Shown here: positions 1-7,743 of the stretch, one piece after another
Layout: the number at the start of each line of letters is the position of its first letter
Position numbering within the stretch: the stretch's first letter is position 1
Source of the DNA: an uncultured Bacilli bacterium
GTDB taxonomy: Bacteria > Bacillota_I > Bacilli_A > RF39 > UBA660
Direction of reading: 5' to 3'
NCBI GenBank assembly: GCA_934140355.1
Contig: CAKPBH010000015.1
Location: 1-29,878, forward strand
DNA: 29,878 nucleotides
Notes under the pieces: model-generated
The model's input: only the letters and a program-made list of their open reading frames with translations
What the model was told of the DNA's origin: nothing
The model's database searches: none
Translations under genes and position numbers: made by a program

Positions 1-318
1 CAAAGCATAAATCCAGTTCCATCAGTAAATCCGGTAATGGAACAGCCGCAAAGCATAAATCCAGTTCCATCAGTAAATCCGGTAATGGAACAACCACAAA
101 GCATGAATCCAGTGCCACCGGTGAACCCAGTAATGGAACAACCACAAAGCATAAATCCAGTTCCCACGGTAAATCCAGTAATGGAACAACCACAAAGCAT
201 AAATCCAGTTCCACCGGTAAATCCAGTAATGGAACAACCACAAAGCATAAATCCAGTTCCATCAGTAAATCCAGTAATGGAACAGCCACAAAGCATAAAT
301 CCAGTGCCAATGGTAAAT
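1..318 (+). repeat. 48-bp in-frame tandem repeat
   Basis: Units begin at 37, 85, 133, 181, 229 and 277, with a partial unit at 1-36 that continues upstream. Each encodes 16 residues. Units differ mainly by single bases (CCG/CCA, tcagta/ccggta/acggta), so they are nearly identical at the DNA level and prone to slippage or recombination. The last unit degenerates at about 318. Confidence 0.95.
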
Positions 319-432
319 TCTGGCGATATTTCTGATGAAAAAAATTCTAGCCAGGCAAATAACAATGAAATTTTTACTACTAATGGTGCTCAACCATTTG
401 ACATTAATAGTATGTTTGCTAATAATAAATAA
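1..432 (+). CDS. Pro-rich 16-residue-repeat protein, C-terminal part (5' end outside window)
   Basis: The frame is open from the first base, so the gene starts upstream of the window; the first in-frame ATG (37) lies inside a repeat and is probably not the start. What is visible is a run of 16-residue repeats (MEQPQSINPVPxVNPV, with x = S, P, T or M), six with the Met plus one partial at the edge. A 34-residue polar tail rich in Asn and Ser follows and ends in FDINSMFANNK. No signal peptide, membrane segment or catalytic motif is visible in this part. The next gene (ATG 451) starts 18 bases after the stop behind AAGGGAG, so the two are probably co-transcribed. I do not recognise the family. 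The repeats look like an extended, flexible linker or surface stalk, but the missing N-terminal part would decide this. Confidence 0.8.
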   Translation, partial: QSINPVPSVNPVMEQPQSINPVPSVNPVMEQPQSMNPVPPVNPVMEQPQSINPVPTVNPVMEQPQSINPVPPVNPVMEQPQSINPVPSVNPVMEQPQSINPVPMVNSGDISDEKNSSQANNNEIFTTNGAQPFDINSMFANNK

Positions 433-450
433 TGAAGAAGGGAGTTAATC

Positions 451-1050
451 ATGGACGAGAATAAAATGAATAATACAAATCTCCAAAATACTTATCGAGC
501 TACCAGTAATTTAAATGTTGATATTGAAAATCCACAAATTCGTATGAATAGTGCTGTAGGCATGAATATAACAAATAATAATGTTGACTCTCAAAATTAT
601 GGTACAACTTCAAATAATAGTTTTTATAATAATAGCTATTCACCATCATCATTTGAGCAAAATAGTTCTGTAAATGATAATAATTTTAACTCTCTACCTT
701 ATCAAAATAACGATTCAATTCTAAATTCCCAAAACAACCAATTTATCACTAACTCAGTTAATAATTTAGAAAAAAGAGAAAATAGTGGAAGTCAAGAGGG
801 ACAATTTATTAATAGTTCTCTTTTAAATTCTTCTAATATTTTACCTTCGGAAGATTATCATTCAAATAACCAATATACTACAGCGCAATATGAACCAACT
901 ATGGAGGAAAACAAAAAAAAGGAACCATTCCAAATTCCTTCCGAAGTAAAAGTTACAGGATTCATTGTATTCATTTTATTAATTTTTATATTATTAATGC
1001 CTTATGTTTATGATTTTATCAAAAACATACAACTAGCACTTACAAGATAA
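451..1050 (+). CDS. Asn/Ser-rich tail-anchored membrane protein, unknown family
   Basis: 199 residues. The first ~155 are low-complexity and strongly polar (Asn, Ser, Gln, Tyr), with no signal peptide. A charged stretch (EENKKKEPF) is followed by one hydrophobic helix at about residues 169-188 and a short tail ending in LALTR. This is the layout of a C-terminally anchored protein with a disordered N-terminal domain, probably cytoplasmic. The start is supported by AAGGGAG at 438-444. It follows the Pro-rich repeat gene closely, so the pair may work together at the membrane. The last 18 bases overlap the convergent RNHCP gene on the other strand. I recognise no homologous family. The asparagine richness partly reflects the AT-rich genome. 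Confidence 0.75.
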   Translation: MDENKMNNTNLQNTYRATSNLNVDIENPQIRMNSAVGMNITNNNVDSQNYGTTSNNSFYNNSYSPSSFEQNSSVNDNNFNSLPYQNNDSILNSQNNQFITNSVNNLEKRENSGSQEGQFINSSLLNSSNILPSEDYHSNNQYTTAQYEPTMEENKKKEPFQIPSEVKVTGFIVFILLIFILLMPYVYDFIKNIQLALTR

Positions 1051-1335
1051 TTCGATAATTTTATTCATATCATCATCATTAGCCATAATATTTTTATGAT
1101 TTTGATGGCATTTCAAACACTTATAAATAATTTTATAGGTGTTTTTATATTTTTCAATTCCAACTGGTTCTAACAATCCATGACAGGTATTTTGACGATC
1201 ACCCGGATTAATATCAACATGCTTAGAATAAAGACAAAACGGACAATGATCACGTGCAGTATATTTCAGACAAGACACCTCTTGATGACATTTTTCACAA
1301 ACAAATGGTTCATCTATCATATGAAATTTTTTCAT
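1033..1335 (-). CDS. RNHCP domain zinc-binding protein
   Basis: 100 residues. An N-terminal CxxC (CEKCHQ, residues 13-16) is followed by the family signature, here as RDHCPFC, then HVDINPGDRxxxCxG. A second CxxC (CLKCH) lies near residue 73, and the protein ends in CKC. This matches the RNHCP family (named after the Arg-Asn-His-Cys-Pro motif; the Asn is Asp here), small proteins with paired Cys motifs expected to bind zinc. Their biochemical role is not established. It is transcribed from its own sigma-A promoter (1356-1384), with GGGAG about 10 bases before the ATG. It is convergent with, and overlaps by 18 bases, the tail-anchored protein gene. Confidence 0.85.
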   Translation of the reverse strand: MKKFHMIDEPFVCEKCHQEVSCLKYTARDHCPFCLYSKHVDINPGDRQNTCHGLLEPVGIEKYKNTYKIIYKCLKCHQNHKNIMANDDDMNKIIELSCKC

Positions 1336-1355
1336 CTACTACCAACTCCCAAGAA

Positions 1356-1384
1356 ATTATAGCATGAATTGTATAATTTGTAAA
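1356..1384 (-). promoter_or_regulatory. Sigma-A promoter of the RNHCP gene
   Basis: Read on the minus strand: TTTACA (1384-1379), 17-base spacer, TATAAT (1361-1356), then about 20 bases to the ATG at 1335. A plus-strand TATAAT at 1394-1399, just before the SpoIVFA-like gene, makes this a compact divergent promoter region. Confidence 0.7.
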
Positions 1385-1414
1385 ATAAGATGATATAATA
1401 TATTGGTGGTAATT

Positions 1415-1957
1415 TTGAAAAAGATATATCATTTTTTAATTAAAATGTTACTATGTTTTCTCTTGTTTTTAATTCTAGCGATTCTTGCTAAGAATAATAA
1501 TCAGTACAAAGAGATAATAAAAAAATCCCTTTATCAAGAACAAATTGAATTTTCTAGCATAAAGAAATTCTATAACAAGTATTTAGGAGGAGTTTTTCCT
1601 TTAGAGTTCAAATTCTCCAAAAGTACTAGTTACGTCTTTAATGAAAAAATAACTTATCATGAAGCCATCCCTTATCAAGATGGAGTAAAATTAACTGTTA
1701 CTGAAAATTATTTAGTACCATCCCTTGAAAATGGGATTGTAGTATATATAGGAGAAAAAGAATACTACCAAAAAGTAATCATTATAGAAAATGACTCTGG
1801 CACTGATTTTTGGTATGGGAATCTTTGTAATCCTATTGTAAGACTATATGATCAAGTAAAAAAAGGAGATTACCTCGGAAATTCCTGCGATAACAGTATT
1901 TATTTCCTTGTAACAAAAAAAAATAAAGTTTTAAATTATCAAGATTATTTACCTTAA
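1415..1957 (+). CDS. SpoIVFA-like protein: membrane-anchored degenerate M23/LytM domain
   Basis: 180 residues from TTG 1415, chosen because GGTGGT (1405-1410) sits correctly before it; the in-frame TTG 1403 and GTG 1406 overlap that SD. An N-terminal membrane helix (about residues 7-25) is followed by an extracytoplasmic domain with the LytM/M23 fold pattern (LENGIVVYIGEKE, then WYGNL, LYDQVKKGDYLG). The zinc ligands are absent: the HxH position reads FWYGNL and the first His is missing. WYGNL with LYxxVKKGxxLG is reminiscent of SpoIVFA, the inactive M23-like partner that holds the SpoIVFB protease in Bacillus. There spoIVFA lies in the mreBCD-minCD-spoIVFAB cluster, and mreC/mreD are 3.3 kb away here. 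No spoIVFB is visible in the window. Another inactive LytM-domain scaffold, such as a SpoIIQ-like protein, remains possible. Confidence 0.65.
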   Translation: MKKIYHFLIKMLLCFLLFLILAILAKNNNQYKEIIKKSLYQEQIEFSSIKKFYNKYLGGVFPLEFKFSKSTSYVFNEKITYHEAIPYQDGVKLTVTENYLVPSLENGIVVYIGEKEYYQKVIIIENDSGTDFWYGNLCNPIVRLYDQVKKGDYLGNSCDNSIYFLVTKKNKVLNYQDYLP

Positions 1958-1976
1958 TGATAAAATATTATATACT
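1948..1976 (+). promoter_or_regulatory. Probable sigma-A promoter of recG
   Basis: TTTACC (1948-1953), 17-base spacer, TATACT (1971-1976), 21 bases before the recG ATG. The -35 lies inside the last codons of the upstream gene. Confidence 0.55.
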
Positions 1977-1997
1977 AAAAGTAAGGAGCGAAGTATT

Positions 1998-3983
1998 ATG
2001 CAACAGTTAATTGAAATAAAAGGAATTGGACCCAAAAAGATCTTAGCTTTAAATAAACTAGGTATTTATACAGTAGAAGATTTAGTAACTTACTATCCTT
2101 ATAAATATAATATTTTAAAAAGAACAAATATGCTTAACGCACAAGATGGAGACAAAGTAATTATTGATGGTATAGTAGAAAATTCACCGACAGTTGTTAA
2201 TACTACTACTACATTCTTAAAAAAAATTATCTTTCGCTTATCCAACGACAAGGGAATTTATCAAATTTGTGTTTTTAATCACGAATATTTATGTCGTGAA
2301 TTATTTTTAGGAAAGAAAATCATCGTCATAGGAAAATATGACCAAAAAAGAAATACAATTATTGCTTCTGAAATCCGAAAAGGAATACTCTCTAACCAGT
2401 CCACCATTGAAGCTGTTTATTATCAAAAAGAGGGGATAAACAGCAAAGTGTTCTCTTCAATGATAGAAATGGCTTTAGCATCTAACCCAGTCTTAGTAAA
2501 TAATATCCCAAATTACCTTCAAGAAAAATATCATTTTCAAGATAAATTAACAATATTAAAAGAAATTCACCATCCTACTAGTACAATGAATTATTTACAT
2601 GCTCGTCAACAAATTAAATATGAAGAATTATTTTTATATTTATTAAAAATTCAAGCCTTAAAAAACCATCATCAAGAGGAAAAAAAAATCATCAGAAAAA
2701 AATTCTCCGAACAAAAAGTATTAGGTTTTATCAGTACTTTACCATTTCAATTAACGAAAGATCAAATAACTACAGTAAAAGAAATTCAACATGATTTAAC
2801 CTCTCCATTTGTAATGAATCGCCTTATTCAAGGAGATGTTGGAAGTGGCAAAACAATTGTGGCATTTTTAGCGGCTTACATGAATTATCTTTCTCAAAGT
2901 CAAACCGCTCTTATGGTACCAACTGAAATTTTAGCCATCCAACATTATCAAAATGCAAAAAAGATCTTTCAACAAGAAAAAATAAACATTGCTCTTCTTA
3001 CTTCTAGCACCCCTAAAAGCGAAAAAGAAAAAATTTCCCAAAAGCTATCAGCAGGCGAAATTCACTTTATTATTGGAACGCACTCCCTAATTCAAGAAAA
3101 TATTTACTTTCATCACCTAGGGCTAATTATCACAGATGAACAGCACCGATTTGGTGTAAATCAAAGAAAACTTTTAAAAAGTAAAGGAGTTTCTCCAGAT
3201 ATTTTGTCAATGAGTGCAACGCCTATTCCAAGAACTTATGCACTAACTCTATATGGAGATATGGATGTTTCCAATATTAAAACAAAACCAACTGGTAGAA
3301 AAGAAATTATTACCAAATCTCTTTTAGAAAGTGAAATAAAAGATGCTCTATACTTGATGAAAAAAGAGTTAAACCATCATCACCAAATCTATGTTATCGC
3401 CCCTTCAATTGAATCATCAGAAAAAAATGAATTGAATAATGTTGAAATTTTAAAAAAGAAAATGAATCTTGCTTTTGGAAAAATTGCAACAATAAAAGTT
3501 GTCCATGGAAAAATGAAACCAAATCAAAAAGAAGAAGTTATGCATGATTTTGAAATGGGAAAAGTTAACATTCTAATATCAACTACCGTAATAGAAGTGG
3601 GAGTTAATGTCCAAAATGCCTCAACAATTGTTATCTTTCAAGCAAATTTTTTTGGACTATCAACACTTCACCAGTTAAGAGGACGAGTGGGAAGAGGAGA
3701 TATTCAAAGTTATTGTCTTTTAATTTCTAAAGAACCATCTGAGCGATTAAAATTCTTGGAGAAAACCACTGATGGATTTCAAATAAGTGAATATGATTTC
3801 AAAACAAGAGGTGAAGGAGATTTGTTTGGTACGAAACAAAGTGGTGAGGCAATTTTAAAAATGGCTAACATAAAGAAAGACTTTGCCATGTTATTAAAAG
3901 TAAAAGAAGATGTTTATCATTTTTCTATAAATCAAAAAGAAGAATTTTTAGCTCTAGTAAATTCTAAAGAAAAATCTTCTTAA
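1998..3983 (+). CDS. recG: ATP-dependent DNA helicase RecG
   Basis: 661 residues, close to the usual 670-690. RecG is an SF2 double-strand DNA translocase that remodels stalled replication forks and branch-migrates Holliday junctions. Visible in order: an N-terminal helix-hairpin-like segment (IKGIGPKKI, residues 7-15); a wedge/OB-type domain to about residue 130; Walker A GDVGSGKT (279-286); DEQH box (380-383) in ITDEQHRFG; SATPIPRT (motif III); then helicase motifs V and VI in STTVIEVGVNV and QLRGRVGRG; and the C-terminal RecG signature around YDFKTRGEGDLFGTKQSG. The start is supported by AAGGAG at 1983-1988. It begins 40 bases after the SpoIVFA-like gene with its own likely promoter. No frameshift or missing motif is seen. 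Confidence 0.97.
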   Translation: MQQLIEIKGIGPKKILALNKLGIYTVEDLVTYYPYKYNILKRTNMLNAQDGDKVIIDGIVENSPTVVNTTTTFLKKIIFRLSNDKGIYQICVFNHEYLCRELFLGKKIIVIGKYDQKRNTIIASEIRKGILSNQSTIEAVYYQKEGINSKVFSSMIEMALASNPVLVNNIPNYLQEKYHFQDKLTILKEIHHPTSTMNYLHARQQIKYEELFLYLLKIQALKNHHQEEKKIIRKKFSEQKVLGFISTLPFQLTKDQITTVKEIQHDLTSPFVMNRLIQGDVGSGKTIVAFLAAYMNYLSQSQTALMVPTEILAIQHYQNAKKIFQQEKINIALLTSSTPKSEKEKISQKLSAGEIHFIIGTHSLIQENIYFHHLGLIITDEQHRFGVNQRKLLKSKGVSPDILSMSATPIPRTYALTLYGDMDVSNIKTKPTGRKEIITKSLLESEIKDALYLMKKELNHHHQIYVIAPSIESSEKNELNNVEILKKKMNLAFGKIATIKVVHGKMKPNQKEEVMHDFEMGKVNILISTTVIEVGVNVQNASTIVIFQANFFGLSTLHQLRGRVGRGDIQSYCLLISKEPSERLKFLEKTTDGFQISEYDFKTRGEGDLFGTKQSGEAILKMANIKKDFAMLLKVKEDVYHFSINQKEEFLALVNSKEKSS

Positions 3984-4049
3984 ATTCATTAAAATACTCA
4001 TTATTATTTTTCTTAATTTAAGTAATTTTATAGAAATAAGAAAAATTCA

Positions 4050-4058
4050 TGTTATACT
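4050..4058 (+). promoter_or_regulatory. Extended -10 promoter for the DUF3592-like gene
   Basis: TGTTATACT is an extended -10 (TGn before TATACT at 4053-4058). No good -35 lies at the right distance, as is common for extended -10 promoters. It is 32 bases before the ATG at 4091, which has AGGAG at 4078-4082. Confidence 0.45.
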
Positions 4059-4090
4059 AATAGTAACAATAGTAAATAGGAGATAAAAGA

Positions 4091-5083
4091 ATGAATAAAA
4101 CCAATCATTATATTGCGACCATCATTCCTGGAAAACGAGTGATTTTTACTTCAAACGATCAAGTTTATATCAAGAAATATAGAGAAAAAAATAAAAAGAG
4201 AATGAAGGAGTATGTTACAGCAGAAAGTGTGAATATTACCTGTAATAACCTTGATGATAATTTTGTCATCATAGAATCTAATAGTCACATATTTTACAAT
4301 AAAATAGTATTAAATTTAATTTTTACAGGAATGATTCTAAGCCTGTTATTAGCAATGATAATGAGCTACTTTTATACGGTTCCAGAACCTCACTTTTATA
4401 TTTATAAAAGATTAACAATAGTTTTTATTATCACTTTTTTTGTATTAATGTTTTCTTTGATAATCTACGTACTATATGTAGCGTTATTCCAAACAAAAAA
4501 AATTTATAAAAATTATACCCAGACAGTCGAAGGAGAAATGATTGATTACAAAAGAATAGAACATCAACACCGAGTAGAAGATACAACACATTGTGATTAC
4601 TATATGATGTATAAATATAAATTACCAAATGGAGATATTATTCATAGCGTAGTCAGTAATTATTCAGCCAATTTATTATATAAAGATTATCCATTAGGGA
4701 AAAAAATAATGATCAAATACAATCCTAATATGCCATGTGAATCATGTCTATTAGATGAATATGAATCTATTTTCAAAAATCATGCTTTCCTTAAAAATTC
4801 AGTATTTAATATAGAAGCGATAGCCAAAGTAACAAATATAAAAACAATTTGTATTGATGAAGAAATGCCAGAGTTTTTAAAACCATATAATTTAGTAGAT
4901 TATATAGAATGTGAATATCAAGTAAATCAAGTATTATATAAAACCTACAGTAAGTTTGCTGTTCCTCATCAACGATTTTCTATTGGTGATGAGCTAATAA
5001 TATTTATAGAATATACTAATATTCAAAGTTTTTATTGCGATATTCCTAAAAAATTTAGTAATCTTGATCCTTATGATTATTAA
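4091..5083 (+). CDS. Membrane protein with two DUF3592-like modules
   Basis: 330 residues. A short N-terminal cytoplasmic region is followed by two transmembrane helices (about 72-95 and 107-132). After them comes a soluble region with a DUF3592-like pattern at about 147-220: VEGEMIDY, a tyrosine-rich strand, LPNGDIIHSVVSNYS, then YPLGKKIMIKYNPNMPCES. A second, more diverged copy spans about 236-325 (AIAKVTNIK, EYQVNQVLYKT, IGDELIIFIEY). The DUF3592 comparison rests on the recognised layout of an NPxxP-type turn after a GKxVxVxYxP strand; the molecular function of that family is unknown. It is a single gene between recG and mreC, followed by a probable terminator. No signal peptide is seen. 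Confidence 0.65.
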   Translation: MNKTNHYIATIIPGKRVIFTSNDQVYIKKYREKNKKRMKEYVTAESVNITCNNLDDNFVIIESNSHIFYNKIVLNLIFTGMILSLLLAMIMSYFYTVPEPHFYIYKRLTIVFIITFFVLMFSLIIYVLYVALFQTKKIYKNYTQTVEGEMIDYKRIEHQHRVEDTTHCDYYMMYKYKLPNGDIIHSVVSNYSANLLYKDYPLGKKIMIKYNPNMPCESCLLDEYESIFKNHAFLKNSVFNIEAIAKVTNIKTICIDEEMPEFLKPYNLVDYIECEYQVNQVLYKTYSKFAVPHQRFSIGDELIIFIEYTNIQSFYCDIPKKFSNLDPYDY

Positions 5084-5120
5084 AAAAAGAAAAAAATCAT
5101 CACAATCTTATTTATAGTGA

Positions 5121-5169
5121 AAAAATGGAAAAATATTTTGAATAAATTTTCCACTTTTCTTTTATTTTA
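5121..5169 (+). terminator. Probable intrinsic terminator after the DUF3592-like gene
   Basis: A 12-bp arm at 5121-5132 (AAAAATGGAAAA) pairs with 5147-5158 (TTTTCCACTTTT) with one mismatch; a T-rich tail runs to 5169. The stem is AT-rich and so only moderately stable. TATAAT for mreC follows at 5183-5188. Confidence 0.5.
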
Positions 5170-5208
5170 ATTAAATTTATTATATAATGAAATAAGCAAG
5201 GTGATAAA

Positions 5209-6057
5209 ATGAAAAAAAGAAAAAATTTAAAAAATAGACGTCTCTTTTTAATCCTTTTAATCGTAATTATTGTATTAGCATTACTTTTCTACACTGTAAA
5301 AAAAGATAGAAATCTAAATACATTTGAATCATTTATTAAAGATATTATCGTTGAAGTAGAAAAAATCATCTATAAACCAATCAGCGGATTCAATAATATG
5401 ATAGAAGAATTTACCTCTCTCAAAAATGTCAAAAAAGAAAATCAAATTCTAAAATCAAACGTAGAAAAAATGGAGTCAACAGAAGCAGAAAATATCGAAC
5501 TAAAACAAGAAATTGAAAGATTAAAAGAAGAATTAAATATTGAACACGTCTTAACGGATTATGATTATTTAAATGCAACCGTTATTAGTAGAAACTCGTT
5601 CTATTGGTATAATATGTTAACCATTGACAAAGGAAGCCATAACGGAATTAAAGAAGGAATGGTAGTAATTAATTCTACGGGATTAATTGGAAAAATTACG
5701 AATGTTTCTACCTTTTCTTCTGATGTAAAGTTAATTACGACAAATGATACCAATAATAAAATATCAGTAACGGTTACGAATGGAGATACCAAACTAACCG
5801 GCATTATTAATGGCTATGACTACGAAAAAGGCCTACTTACCGTCGAAGGAATTAGTAATACGGCAACCGTTAGTAATGGAGACTATGTCTATACCTCAGG
5901 ATTAGGAGGCGTATTCCCGAGTGGAATTTTAATTGGTAAAGTCGAAAATATTACGACAGATGTTTATGATTTATCAAAAATTATCAATGTAAAACCATCA
6001 GCCAAATTTGATGATATTAATTTTGTAACCATTTTAAAAAGGAATGATGCCTCATGA
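5209..6057 (+). CDS. mreC: Rod shape-determining protein MreC
   Basis: 282 residues. MreC is the bitopic elongasome protein that links the MreB cytoskeleton to the peptidoglycan synthases RodA/PBP2. Visible: a basic N terminus (MKKRKNLKNRR), one transmembrane helix at about 12-29, a coiled coil at about 65-115 (KKENQILKSNVEKMES onward), and then the two beta domains. These carry the typical pattern ATVISRNSFYWYNMLTIDKGS, GMVVINSTGLIGKI, and TSGLGGVFPSGILIGKV. Length is normal for Bacilli. The SD AAGGTGAT lies just before the start. It overlaps mreD by ATGA, so translation is probably coupled. mreB is not in the window, an arrangement unlike the classic mreBCD order. Confidence 0.95.
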   Translation: MKKRKNLKNRRLFLILLIVIIVLALLFYTVKKDRNLNTFESFIKDIIVEVEKIIYKPISGFNNMIEEFTSLKNVKKENQILKSNVEKMESTEAENIELKQEIERLKEELNIEHVLTDYDYLNATVISRNSFYWYNMLTIDKGSHNGIKEGMVVINSTGLIGKITNVSTFSSDVKLITTNDTNNKISVTVTNGDTKLTGIINGYDYEKGLLTVEGISNTATVSNGDYVYTSGLGGVFPSGILIGKVENITTDVYDLSKIINVKPSAKFDDINFVTILKRNDAS

Positions 6058-6563
6058 TGGTTCTTAGCATTATTTTAATTATTTTCTCTTATCTTTTTCA
6101 AACCATTTTTTCCAATTATATTGGTTACACCTATCAAAGTTTGTCATGGCTTACAACACTTTATACCGTAATTTCTCTTCTAGTCATTAGACCTTACTTT
6201 GAAAATGATAAAAAATATCTGCTCATTCTAGGCATAACCGGTTTTGTCAGTGGAATCTCCTACACCAATGCGGCACTTTTGAATACTTGTCTATTTTTAA
6301 TTGCTTATTACTTTAGCAAATTTTTTCATTTTTATTTTCCCTACAATTATTTAACTATAAATATCAGTACATTAATTGCCATCTTCATTTATCATATTCT
6401 TAGTTTTCTATTTTTACTAGCCATAGGCTATGATCATTATAGCTTTAAAATGCTACTAGAAATATTACTTCATAGCGTGCCAATGACCATAATTTATACA
6501 ACATTATCCTATTTTGTTGTAGACTCGCTTTATCATAAATTTTCTCTTCGTGAAGTAAAATAG
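6054..6563 (+). CDS. mreD: Rod shape-determining protein MreD
   Basis: 169 residues, almost entirely hydrophobic with five or six predicted helices, as expected for MreD, the integral membrane partner of MreC in the lateral-wall elongation complex. MreD is poorly conserved, so the call rests on position (overlapping the mreC stop by ATGA), length and topology. ATG 6054 and ATG 6057 are both possible starts; AAAGGA at 6037-6042 serves either. A new promoter starts immediately after it (6569), so mreC-mreD appears to be a two-gene unit. Confidence 0.88.
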   Translation: MMVLSIILIIFSYLFQTIFSNYIGYTYQSLSWLTTLYTVISLLVIRPYFENDKKYLLILGITGFVSGISYTNAALLNTCLFLIAYYFSKFFHFYFPYNYLTINISTLIAIFIYHILSFLFLLAIGYDHYSFKMLLEILLHSVPMTIIYTTLSYFVVDSLYHKFSLREVK

Positions 6564-6568
6564 AAAAA

Positions 6569-6598
6569 TTTACATTTAAATAGCACTTGTGCTATAAT
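6569..6598 (+). promoter_or_regulatory. Promoter of the kinase-kinase-alaS operon with a palindrome on the -10
   Basis: TTTACA (6569-6574), 18-base spacer, extended -10 TGCTATAAT (TATAAT 6593-6598). The palindrome TAGCAC-TT-GTGCTA (6581-6594) fills the distal spacer and covers the first bases of the -10, the placement expected of a repressor operator. No T-box leader is visible between the promoter and the first gene, since only about 15-20 bases separate them, although alaS lies downstream. Confidence 0.6.
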
Positions 6599-6621
6599 AA
6601 AAAAGAAAGTTAAGGTGGATG

Positions 6622-7188
6622 ATGAATTTTGAAAAGAAAAATACTTTAATGATTTTAATTGCAGGTAAAGCTAGAAGTGGAAAAGGAGAAGTCGCGAAAA
6701 TTTTTGAAGAAGAATTAAAAAAAGAAGGGAAGAAGGTAGTCATCTCCCCTTATACAAAGTATTTAAAAAGATATATTTATGAAATAACTGGAGAGTATTG
6801 TGAGAAGAATAAACCCAGAGATTTACTTCAAAAGTTAAGCAGTGAACTAATCAAGAAAGAATTAAATAACCAAGACTTCTTTATCAACAGACAAATAGAA
6901 GATTTATCATTTTATTCTTATTTTATGGATGTTGTCCTAATTCCTGATGTTAGATTTAAAGAAGAAATTGAAGAAATAAGAAAAAAGTTCTCTAATGTCC
7001 TAGCCATTGGCGTTGAAAGAAAAAACTATTTAAGTATTTTAACCAAAGAACAACAAGAAGATATTACCGAAACAGCCCTAGATAATTACAAAGACTATGA
7101 TTATTTACTGGAAAATACTTCCTTAGAAAGTCTTTATAGAGAAGTATTAAAAATAATAGAAAATTTAAGAAAAGAGGAAAGAATATGA
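6622..7188 (+). CDS. Deoxynucleoside monophosphate kinase-like P-loop protein
   Basis: 188 residues from ATG 6622; ATG 6619 is equally possible, as AAGGTGG (6612-6618) is unusually close to both. Walker A is GKARSGKG (residues 15-22). Next comes an SPYTKYLKRYIYEITG segment and a PRDLLQKLSSELIKKE helix. The acidic VVLIPDVRFKEEIE motif resembles the IxDVRfxnE signature of phage-type dNMP kinases (such as T4 gp1) and related adenylate kinase-fold proteins. It probably phosphorylates a nucleotide or similar small substrate. ATGA overlaps the next gene, another P-loop kinase, so the pair is translationally coupled and leads into alaS. The exact substrate cannot be told from sequence. Confidence 0.65.
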   Translation: MNFEKKNTLMILIAGKARSGKGEVAKIFEEELKKEGKKVVISPYTKYLKRYIYEITGEYCEKNKPRDLLQKLSSELIKKELNNQDFFINRQIEDLSFYSYFMDVVLIPDVRFKEEIEEIRKKFSNVLAIGVERKNYLSILTKEQQEDITETALDNYKDYDYLLENTSLESLYREVLKIIENLRKEERI

Positions 7189-7727
7189 ATAAGATTATAG
7201 CCATTGTTGGAATGTGTGGAAGTGGAAAAAGTGTTGCTTCAGATTTATTAGTAGAAAAAGGATATCAAAAAGTATATTTTGGTGGCGTAACTTTAACAAA
7301 ATTAAAAGAAAAAGAATTAGAAGTTACTCCTGAAAACGAGAAAATGATGCGTGAAAAATTAAGAGAAGACCTAGGGATGGGAGCTTTTGCTAAAATTTTG
7401 TTGCCGCAAATTAAAGAATTATCCTCTCATGGCAATGTCGTTTTAGATGGTTTATATTCTTGGGATGAATATAAAATCTTAGATGACGAATTAGGCAAAC
7501 AAATGAAAACAATTGCTATCATTTGTGATAAAAAAATTAGATACAAAAGACTTTCCTCAAGAGAAGTAAGACCATTAACAAAAAAAGAAGCGCAAAATAG
7601 AGATTTAGCCGAAATTGAGAATATTGCCAAAGCACCCCCAATTGCTTATGCAGACTATTTTTTATTCAATAATGGAACTTTAGAAGAATATCAAAAAAGA
7701 TTAGAAGAAATATTAAAAGAAATATAA
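7185..7727 (+). CDS. UPF0200/dephospho-CoA kinase-like P-loop kinase
   Basis: 180 residues. Walker A GMCGSGKS (9-16) is followed by VYFGGVTLTKLKEK, VTPENEKMMREKLREDLGMGAFAK, and an acidic VVLDGLYSWDEYKIL motif. The C terminus reads ADYFLFNNGTLEEYQKRLEEI. This order (GMxGSGKS, a G-x-x-x-x-E/K helix, TPEN, LREdxGxxA, VVxDGxrSxxE, ADxxxxNdGsLEE) is close to my recollection of the UPF0200 family, best known from archaea and related to dephospho-CoA kinase and adenylate kinase. CoaE itself is a weaker match because its DxD-type substrate motif is not evident. It sits between the dNMP kinase-like gene (ATGA overlap) and alaS (ATG 16 bases after the stop). Its substrate is unknown. Confidence 0.6.
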   Translation: MNKIIAIVGMCGSGKSVASDLLVEKGYQKVYFGGVTLTKLKEKELEVTPENEKMMREKLREDLGMGAFAKILLPQIKELSSHGNVVLDGLYSWDEYKILDDELGKQMKTIAIICDKKIRYKRLSSREVRPLTKKEAQNRDLAEIENIAKAPPIAYADYFLFNNGTLEEYQKRLEEILKEI

Positions 7728-7743
7728 TGGAGTAGTGATAACA

